Assembly: GCA_014384665.1 (NCBI GenBank) | Contig: JACNFI010000173.1 | Span: 1 to 22,474 of the forward strand | From: Candidatus Cloacimonadota bacterium | Lineage (GTDB): Bacteria; Cloacimonadota; Cloacimonadia; JGIOTU-2 | Reading direction: 5' to 3' | Length of the DNA stretch: 22,474 nt | Shown here: in pieces, positions 17,289-22,474 of the stretch | Numbering within the stretch: position 1 is the stretch's first letter | Layout of the letters: each line of letters begins with the position of its first letter | Translations under genes and position numbers: made by a program | The notes under the pieces: generated by a model | Seen by the model: the letters and a program-made list of their open reading frames with translations, nothing else | Told to the model about the DNA's origin: nothing | The model's database searches: none

Positions 17289-17376
17289 ATTGCAATGATC
17301 CTAACACCATTTGTAATGGTGTTTTAATAAACAGGATTACATCAGCCAGTTGGCGGACTGTTAGGAACAATTGCAA
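17289..17376. repeat. Inverted repeat enclosing a hairpin
   Basis: TTGCAATGATCCTAAC (about 17290-17305) and GTTAGGAACAATTGCAA (17360-17376) are inverted copies with one mismatch and one indel. Inside, AACACCATT (17303-17311) pairs with AATGGTGTT (17315-17323) around TGT. The layout is that of a small MITE-like element of under 100 bp. No protein frame is visible in it. Confidence 0.5.
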
Positions 17377-17401
17377 TTGAGATCTGTGCATTCCGTCCCC
17401 C

Positions 17402-17522
17402 AATTTTCATGCTCCTTTGCCTGCGCCACCTGCCCGGTGAAATCTTTATTTATTTCACTGGGGTTAAATTTTTTCCTATTTAATGGGGTGTTCCGATTTT
17501 TTTCGGGACATGTAGGTTTCAT
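17402..17522. repeat. Direct repeat, long copy with CCCGGTGAAAT hairpin
   Basis: It shares its first 18 bp (17402-17419) and last 22 bp (17501-17522, with two differences) with the short copy. The middle contains CCCGGTGAAAT (17433-17443) pairing with ATTTCACTGGG (17452-17462) with one G-T pair, plus CCGA...TCGG (17493-17505). The TTTATTTCACTGGG arm is also present at 16543-16557. It ends at the rsmH stop codon. Confidence 0.7.
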
Positions 17523-17523
17523 A

Positions 17524-18447
17524 TTAACACCTTTCTGCAACTCTAAGCTTTGCACTTCTAGCTTTCTGATTTCTCAAAATTTCATCCCCAGATGGTTCCC
17601 TGGGATGTTTAGTAATTATCTTAAGTCTTTGTTCTTTGTCACAAATGCACCTAGGAAATTGTGGAGGGCATATACATTTGAGACTTTCATATCTAAAAAA
17701 TTGTTTTACAATTCTGTCCTCTAAAGAATGATAACTAATAACAACAATTCTTCCACCTTTATTAAGAGCTTTAATAGCGCTTTCCAGTCCTTTTTTTAGT
17801 GAATCCAATTCATGATTGACTTCAATTCTAATTGCTTGAAAAACTCGGGAAAGGGACTTTACTGAGTTATTCTTTGGCACAACCTCTTCAATTAAATGTT
17901 TTAAGTCAAAAGTTGTAATAACTGGATTTATATTTCGTGCTTCAATAATTTTCTTGGTAATACTTTTCCAATATCTTTCTTCACCATATTTATGAATGAC
18001 TCTTCCTAATTCCTGTTCTGGATAATAATTCACAACTTCATAAGCAGAAATATTTCCATTCTTATTCATTCTCATATCTAATTTATGATTCAGGGAATAA
18101 CTAAATCCTCTTGTTTTAGTTTTAATCTGATGATTTGAAATTCCCAGGTCAAAAATTATTCCATCAATATTATCAATACGGTTTAATATTAATGCAGAAT
18201 AAAGATAAGAAAAATTCTTATTAACAAAAATTATATTTTTTTCAAATGCTTTACATCTTTCTTTTGCATACTTGATGGCTTCAATATCCTGGTCAAATGC
18301 CAGGACATTAATTCTTTTTTCAACCTCAAACAATCCGCACAGATGCCCGCCACCACCTGTGGTCGCATCAATATATATTCCATTCTCTTTGATATTTAAG
18401 AATTCTATTGCTTCTTTCTTTAACACGGGGATATGAAATTCTTTCAT
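17524..18447 (-). CDS. rsmH: 16S rRNA m4C1402 methyltransferase RsmH (MraW)
   Basis: SAM-dependent enzyme that N4-methylates C1402 of 16S rRNA in the ribosomal P site. The 307-residue product has HIPVLKKEAIEFL at the N-terminus, the SAM loop IDATTGGGGH (residues 26-35), the FDLGIS motif, RGFSYSLNHKLDMRM, SRVFQAIRIEVNHEL and SYHSLEDRIVKQFF, then a cysteine cluster (CICPPQFPRCIC) and the RSAKLRVAER ending, all standard for the family. Its ATG overlaps the mraZ stop by 1 nt. Downstream it runs into repeats. Confidence 0.97.
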   Translation of the reverse strand: MKEFHIPVLKKEAIEFLNIKENGIYIDATTGGGGHLCGLFEVEKRINVLAFDQDIEAIKYAKERCKAFEKNIIFVNKNFSYLYSALILNRIDNIDGIIFDLGISNHQIKTKTRGFSYSLNHKLDMRMNKNGNISAYEVVNYYPEQELGRVIHKYGEERYWKSITKKIIEARNINPVITTFDLKHLIEEVVPKNNSVKSLSRVFQAIRIEVNHELDSLKKGLESAIKALNKGGRIVVISYHSLEDRIVKQFFRYESLKCICPPQFPRCICDKEQRLKIITKHPREPSGDEILRNQKARSAKLRVAERC

Positions 18448-18884
18448 TATAAAAGATCCTGATTATTTTTAATTGTCTTGTCATATAATTTTTCAATTTC
18501 TGACTCATATTTTCTATAGTTTTTAGTATTCCATATTGAAAAATATTTTCCTTCACCAATGAAAATAACTTTATCAATAATACTTGCAATATCTAAAAGT
18601 TTCTGAGGAATCAGAATACGACCAGGACCTTCTATAGTTAGAGGTGTTGCATAAAATCTGAATCTTCTTAATAATTTCCTTTGTTTATTCGTGCCATTTT
18701 CTAATTTCTCTTCTAAATCTTTCCAATTGTCAAGTGGAAAAATATATATTGTATTTAGTCGTCCCCTTACAGCAATTAGTTGCATTTTTGCTGCTGGAGA
18801 TATTAATTTTCTAAAATGGGAAGGTATACTTGCTCTTCTGTTAGTAATAGAATTTTCATAGGTTCCCATAAATGTGCCAGACAT
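18447..18884 (-). CDS. mraZ: Transcriptional regulator MraZ
   Basis: DNA-binding protein with an AbrB-like double-psi barrel fold, known in other bacteria to repress or tune the dcw operon from its own promoter. From the ATG at 18884 the product is 145 residues, close to the usual length, and begins MSGTFMGTYENSITNRRASI. The two SpoVT/AbrB-like halves are at about 5-50 and 76-120, with IEGPGRILIPQKLLDIA in the second. The usual DxxGR motif appears as TNRRASIP in the first half and GPGRILIP in the second. GGAGG ends 4 nt before this ATG. The frame runs up to 18905, but the longer start has no ribosome site. It is the first gene of the cluster. Confidence 0.93.
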   Translation of the reverse strand: MSGTFMGTYENSITNRRASIPSHFRKLISPAAKMQLIAVRGRLNTIYIFPLDNWKDLEEKLENGTNKQRKLLRRFRFYATPLTIEGPGRILIPQKLLDIASIIDKVIFIGEGKYFSIWNTKNYRKYESEIEKLYDKTIKNNQDLL

Positions 18885-18944
18885 TTTACCTCCGAATAAT
18901 GACAATTAATGAATTATTTTGAATAATTTTGACATTAAATACCA

Positions 18945-18973
18945 TTTTTTATATTTAATTTTGGGCTTGTCAA
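18945..18973 (-). promoter_or_regulatory. Possible promoter of mraZ and the dcw cluster
   Basis: On the minus strand TTGACA (plus 18968-18973) stands about 85-90 bp before the mraZ ATG and is a perfect -35 match. Downstream is an AT-rich stretch with TATAAA at 14-bp spacing and TAAAAA at 16 bp, neither a good -10. This is the only -35 match I noticed in the 163-bp gap upstream of mraZ. I found no clear repeated TGGG boxes of the MraZ-operator type. Confidence 0.35.
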
Positions 18974-19047
18974 ATTTTTTGTAAATTTTTTTTATTTTTG
19001 TTAAAAAAAACTATGTCAGTAAAAATGTATCGTTTAAAAAAATACAA

Positions 19048-20640
19048 CTAAATCAGAATATTGTGAACTATCTTTCCATCCAATATAGTCATATAAGGTC
19101 TTGCTTTAAGCCAAAATGTTGAATCCTGACTTGTGTAGTCATCAATAACGAGCAAATCTGCTAATTTACCTTTAGTAATAGAACCAATTCTATCTTCACT
19201 TCGTGAGCCACGAGCAGCCCCGATTGTATATGCTTTAATTACTTCATCAGTTGTTATTTTTTGTTCTGGAAGCCAGCTAGGATTATCAGGATTATTTTGA
19301 TATTTTCTTTCTATTGCAGAATATATCCCTAAGAAAGGATTATGAGTTTCAATGGGTGTATCCGAACCAAATCCTATATTTGCCCCATAATTTAGAAGTG
19401 AATGGAAGTTGTAAGAATGTTTTCCATATTCTCCCAAATATCTATCAATAACTTCTATATCCATACTTATATGAATCGGTTGCATTGCACAATATATCCC
19501 TTCATCAGCTACCCTTTTCTGATCAGATGGAATAATACATTGCAAATGTTCAATGCGATGCATAAGATTTTTTTCAGCAAGTTCTGAATTTCTATTGGCT
19601 CTAAAAATTGCATTGATTACAATATTATTACATCTATCACCAATTGAATGAGTAGAAGTAGAAATACCATTTCTCCCTGCTTTTACAATTAATTTATAAA
19701 ACTCATCTTCACTTCTTATTAAAATGCCATAATTATCTTTACTATTCAAATATGGATGGAACATATAAGCGGTTTGCGAACCCAGTGAACCATCCATAAA
19801 TAATTTCACTCCACCATATCTAAACCAATCATCTCCAGAATAAGATTTTATTCCATTAACAATCATTTTATCTATCAGTTCCAGAGGAAAATGCCAGCAA
19901 ATCCTCAACTTCAATTCATTCTTCTTCTTAAAATTTTTGAATAATTTATATGCACTTTCATGTTCCATACTATGGATTCCAGTTAAACCAAAACTGTGCG
20001 CTTCAACAATAGCTTCTTTTAATAATTTCTCCTGAATTGCAATAGGCAATTCAGGTCTGACATTATCTATCAATTTCCATGCATGTTCGTATAAAAATCC
20101 ATCAGGAGTTCCATCAGGGAAAAAACCAATCTTTCCGCCAGCAGGATTTTCAGAATTTTTATAAATTCCCATTTTTTCTAATGCTTTTGAATTGCACAAG
20201 AATGTATGTCTGTCTTTATTAGCTAAAGATACTGGAGTATCAGGAAATATGTCATCAATAAAATATCTATTAAATCCTCTGCAATCCGACCAGACATTTT
20301 TATTCCAGCCCACTCCACTAATCCATTTTATATCTGGTCTAATTGTTTGTTTAAAATCTAATAATTTTTGCCTTAATTCATTCATACTTTTTGTTTCGGA
20401 AAGATCAATCTTAGCCTTTGATAATGCATAATTTACAAAATGTGTATGTGTATCTATAAAGCCTGGAAGTAAAACCTTTCCTTTTAAATCAATTGTAATT
20501 GTATCTTTTTCTATTTCAAGATCTTGATTACTTCTGTTTCCTACATATTCAATCTTATTTTCTTTAACATATACTGTATTAGCTAAAGGTTGTGATACAT
20601 CCTGAGTTAAAACTTTTCCGTTATAAAATAAAATATTCAT
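19048..20640 (-). CDS. YtcJ-like metal-dependent amidohydrolase
   Basis: Amidohydro_3-type enzyme of the YtcJ/formamide deformylase-like group, hydrolysing an amide or similar bond. The natural substrate is unknown. The 530-residue product has the first metal motif LPGFIDTHTHF (His65, His67), a VKLFMDGSLGSQTA strand typical of this group, THSIGDRCNN and HRIEHLQCI with metal-ligand histidines, and the FGSDTPIETHNPFLGIY Asp motif. A C-terminal composite-barrel segment, GSITKGKLADLLVIDDY, is also present. GGAAG lies a few bases before the ATG. It is separate from the dcw cluster and appears to be a single gene with an AT-rich 3' flank. Confidence 0.88.
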   Translation of the reverse strand: MNILFYNGKVLTQDVSQPLANTVYVKENKIEYVGNRSNQDLEIEKDTITIDLKGKVLLPGFIDTHTHFVNYALSKAKIDLSETKSMNELRQKLLDFKQTIRPDIKWISGVGWNKNVWSDCRGFNRYFIDDIFPDTPVSLANKDRHTFLCNSKALEKMGIYKNSENPAGGKIGFFPDGTPDGFLYEHAWKLIDNVRPELPIAIQEKLLKEAIVEAHSFGLTGIHSMEHESAYKLFKNFKKKNELKLRICWHFPLELIDKMIVNGIKSYSGDDWFRYGGVKLFMDGSLGSQTAYMFHPYLNSKDNYGILIRSEDEFYKLIVKAGRNGISTSTHSIGDRCNNIVINAIFRANRNSELAEKNLMHRIEHLQCIIPSDQKRVADEGIYCAMQPIHISMDIEVIDRYLGEYGKHSYNFHSLLNYGANIGFGSDTPIETHNPFLGIYSAIERKYQNNPDNPSWLPEQKITTDEVIKAYTIGAARGSRSEDRIGSITKGKLADLLVIDDYTSQDSTFWLKARPYMTILDGKIVHNILI

Positions 20641-20733
20641 ATTACTTCCATAATTTACTTCATTGTAACAAATGTTGTAATCTTATTAACTATATTCATT
20701 TTCATTCAAGGCTAAACTGAAATTTTAAAAAAA

Positions 20734-20808
20734 TGGAGCGGGTAACGAGATTCGAACTCGCGACTCTCAGCTTGGGAAGCTAATACTCTACCACTGAGTT
20801 ATACCCGC
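20734..20808 (-). tRNA. tRNA-Gly (anticodon CCC)
   Basis: On the minus strand the acceptor arm GCGGGTA pairs with TACCCGC, followed by discriminator T and an encoded CCA (plus 20734-20736). The anticodon stem TTAGC/GCTGA carries the loop TTCCCAA, so the anticodon is CCC, decoding GGG glycine codons. The T arm has the standard GTTCGAATC loop. The cloverleaf is complete. Confidence 0.95.
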
Positions 20809-20822
20809 ACTTGTAACTATCT

Positions 20823-20828
20823 ATTATA
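20823..20828 (-). promoter_or_regulatory. Possible -10 box of the tRNA-Gly gene
   Basis: TATAAT on the minus strand, 14 nt upstream of the tRNA 5' end, is a perfect -10 hexamer at a plausible distance. No convincing -35 is seen at 16-18 bp. A TTGACG lies too close. Confidence 0.4.
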
Positions 20829-20972
20829 TCGTCAACAATAAAACATATATTGTAAATCATAAACAATATAGTAACAAAATATACCATTATCCTGATAATT
20901 TTTGAATAGATTGAATACATAAAATTTTAGTATTAAAAATAAATTTAGTATGAATATGTCAATAATTATTGC

Positions 20973-21422
20973 TTAAAAGTTGTTATGTGGAGTATTTTTA
21001 GATATCATAAGAAAAATAAAATTGTATAACAATTGAATTGCCAGAAAAACATATAATATAATCCATTCACCTAGTGTTTCCCAACCTAATGAGTATTCCC
21101 TGCCTATTTCATGTATCATTGTTTTATCCCCAATCAATAACAATAGACAAAGACAACCTAATGCTAATGTAACTTTTTCTCGAATTGTAATTTTCTCAGA
21201 GTGACGAAATCTCAATAAGAGCCATATAATGGAAAGAATATTAGATAATAAGATCAAACCAAATCCGAAAAGAATGATTATTTCTACCCCAGTAAGTATT
21301 TTGTCGCGTTCAGTAAATATTTGTTCCTTACTTATCAATATACCTATCATATTGAATATCAATAATACGGTAGAGAAAATCGCTAGGACAGAGATTGGAT
21401 TGTATAAAACTTTTATTTTCAT
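20973..21422 (-). CDS. Unrecognised four-helix membrane protein
   Basis: A 149-residue hydrophobic protein that I do not recognise. Four membrane segments are visible, at about residues 9-31, 44-68, 83-98 and 117-140. Basic, polar stretches lie between helices 2 and 3 (RFRHSEKITIREK), and the loop between helices 3 and 4 carries DKTMIHEIGREYSLG. There is no signal peptide, lipobox or catalytic motif. The ATG lacks a strong ribosome site. The gene lies between the tRNA and a broken hydrolase, 67 bp from the latter. A helix count alone does not suggest a function. Confidence 0.6.
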   Translation of the reverse strand: MKIKVLYNPISVLAIFSTVLLIFNMIGILISKEQIFTERDKILTGVEIIILFGFGLILLSNILSIIWLLLRFRHSEKITIREKVTLALGCLCLLLLIGDKTMIHEIGREYSLGWETLGEWIILYVFLAIQLLYNFIFLMISKNTPHNNF

Positions 21423-21489
21423 TGCATAAAATCTTTAGTATTAAATATTGCACCTAACATTATAAGGGTGTATCCAGAGTTAAGACATA

Positions 21490-22283
21490 TTATGTGTTTA
21501 AAAATTCTAATACAGCCCTATTAAATGCTTTTGGTTTTTCGGCATGGATAAAGTGTGCTGTATCTTCAATATACAGCATAGAGCTTTTAGGAATACCCTT
21601 AATAAGCATTTCGGCTTCTCTGGGTAAAATAAGAATATCTTCCTTACCCTCAATAACCAGTGTTTTAGCCTGAATCTTTCCAAGTCTATCACGTGTATAA
21701 AATTTAGAAATAGCTTCGATTTGACCTTTAAAACCAGCGATAGATTGAGGGTATGGATATTTCAAGGTGTTTTTAATATACTGATTGATAAATTCTTTAT
21801 CTTCAAAACGTTGAGGAGCAAATAACCAGAATAACCAGGTCCACAACCAGGGTTCCAAGTCCATACCTTCTTGACGCAATTTAAGAAAGTTTTGAAAAAG
21901 AAGATCATTCCTTGTTGAAGATAGTGGAGCGGTACTTTCTAATACAAGCTTATTAACACGTTCCGGATAATTGATCGCAAATTCTTGTGCAATATACCCT
22001 CCCATAGAATGTCCAATGATGTGGGCTGATTGAATACATAAATGATCAAGGAGTTTCATAGTATCATCCACCATATACATATATTGTAGGGTACTGCAGG
22101 TATATTGCTGCGTCCTACTCCTCGATTATCAAATACGATTATTTGGAAGTGCTTTGAGAGCTCATTAACGACAGGTAACCAGCTTTGGCTGTCGCAACCA
22201 AGACCAGCTATCAATAGGAGAGGATCTCCTTTACCATGCAGTTCATAATAAAGATGAATGTTATTTATTTTTACTTTAGACAT
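21490..22283 (-). pseudogene. Alpha/beta hydrolase, frameshifted
   Basis: Two overlapping frames together make one 260-265-residue alpha/beta hydrolase. The first (22283 down to about 22080) has LYYELHGKGDPLLLIAGLG, the oxyanion region and FDNRGVGRSNIPAVPYN. The second (from about 22080 to the stop at 21490) has VDDTMKLLDHL, the nucleophile elbow GHSMGG, the acid region VIEGKEDILILP and the catalytic histidine in DTAHFIHAEKP. The frames differ by +2, and the join falls on ATATAT (plus 22079-22084). Removing one AT gives YNMYMVDDT, as seen in intact relatives. All catalytic residues survive, so this is a recent inactivation, a phase-variable site or an assembly error. The substrate is unknown. 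Confidence 0.82.
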
Positions 22284-22396
22284 TTGTATTTTTCTAAATA
22301 TATTGGAGTGTATCCTTTGTTGTGATATGTTTTTCTACCATTCATGTTTACATTTTTTGAAATTCTCCCCGCAAAATTTACTGTCTTAGATAAAAC

Positions 22397-22474
22397 CTAT
22401 TCACCAATTATTTTTACCAATACCCTCTTTCTTCTTTTACCATCAAATTCACCATAAAATATCTGTTCCCATGG
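22397..22474 (-). CDS. YjbQ-family protein, C-terminal fragment cut by the window edge
   Basis: On the minus strand the last 25 codons read PWEQIFYGEFDGKRRKRVLV and then KIIGE before TAG (22397-22399). This matches the end of YjbQ/UPF0047 proteins, whose final strands follow a GxWQxI(Y/F)xxEFDGPRxRxVxVxxxGE pattern. The rest of the gene lies outside the window. The recognition is from the motif pattern only. The 113-bp gap to the hydrolase start holds nothing I can name. Confidence 0.65.
   Translation of the reverse strand, partial: PWEQIFYGEFDGKRRKRVLVKIIGE

Larger units (their letters stand above)
17014..17523. repeat. 510-bp non-coding repeat cluster between rsmH and ftsL
   Basis: This gap contains no gene that I can support. 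It holds, in order: CACGAATT/ACACGAAC words (17032-17042 and 17107-17126) interrupted by a palindromic element, one half of a long direct repeat (17168-17220), a CACCGCAGAGACGCAAAG sequence (17233-17250) with a trailing AACACAGAGA, an inverted repeat (17289-17376), and the second half of the direct repeat (17402-17522), which carries a hairpin and ends 1 bp from the rsmH stop. It interrupts the otherwise tight dcw cluster. Confidence 0.75.

Noticed and set aside
17303..17323. Rho-independent terminator
   Set aside because: The hairpin has T-rich sequence only on the plus-strand side, opposite to the gene direction here, and it lies within a larger inverted repeat.
17361..17555. Minus-strand 64-residue open frame with a cysteine-bearing C-terminus
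   Set aside because: Its start lies inside rsmH, and most of it runs through the direct repeat and hairpin block. The frame follows repeat sequence and has no ribosome site.
22056..22080. Programmed frameshift in the alpha/beta hydrolase
   Set aside because: I see no slippery heptamer or downstream structure that would support it. An indel in ATATAT is simpler.

Overview
The window is an AT-rich bacterial chromosome segment dominated by a near-complete dcw (division and cell wall) cluster. Cluster genes read on the minus strand from mraZ (about 18.9 kb) down to ftsZ (about 2.6 kb). In transcription order they are mraZ, rsmH, an ftsL-like gene, ftsI (class B PBP with a C-terminal PASTA domain), murF, mraY, murD, ftsW, murG, murC, murB, ftsQ, ftsA and ftsZ. 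murE is absent from its usual place between ftsI and murF, and no ddl lies between murB and ftsQ. The rest of the gene order is canonical. A full peptidoglycan precursor pathway with FtsA/FtsZ division points to a free-living, diderm-type bacterium. The low GC content and the many short palindromic repeats recall uncultured FCB-group lineages such as Cloacimonadota, but that is recollection, not a search result, and is a weak inference.

Left end (1-2650). A palindromic repeat and an AT-rich inverted repeat are followed by a 42-codon remnant that looks like the C-terminus of a RecG-type helicase (minus strand). It abuts the start of a plus-strand adenine deaminase gene broken by two small indels. 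Next come a small YvlD-like membrane protein gene (minus) and a GC-rich, heavily structured repeat ending 2 bp from the ftsZ stop codon.

Middle (2649-18884). The dcw genes are tightly packed, several overlapping by 1-11 bp (mraZ/rsmH, murF/mraY, ftsW/murG, murB/ftsQ), which suggests one or a few polycistronic transcripts with translational coupling. MurF, MraY, MurD, MurG, MurC and MurB make lipid II. FtsW polymerises glycan and FtsI cross-links it. FtsQ and the FtsL-like protein form the bitopic scaffold, and FtsA/FtsZ the cytoplasmic ring. The larger gaps (ftsZ 3' side, murC/murG, ftsI/ftsL, ftsL/rsmH) are filled with dispersed palindromic repeats.

Right end (19048-22474). All on the minus strand: a YtcJ-like metal-dependent amidohydrolase, a tRNA-Gly(CCC) with encoded CCA, an unrecognised four-helix membrane protein, an alpha/beta hydrolase broken by a frameshift in an AT run, and the last 25 codons of a YjbQ-family protein cut by the window edge.

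I see no CRISPR array, prophage, toxin-antitoxin pair, transposase or defence island. The most notable points are the repeats at cluster junctions, the missing murE, non-canonical FtsI motifs (SxN read as S-S-T), an FtsZ without a recognisable C-terminal peptide next to a repeat, and three short-repeat indels that break two flanking genes.
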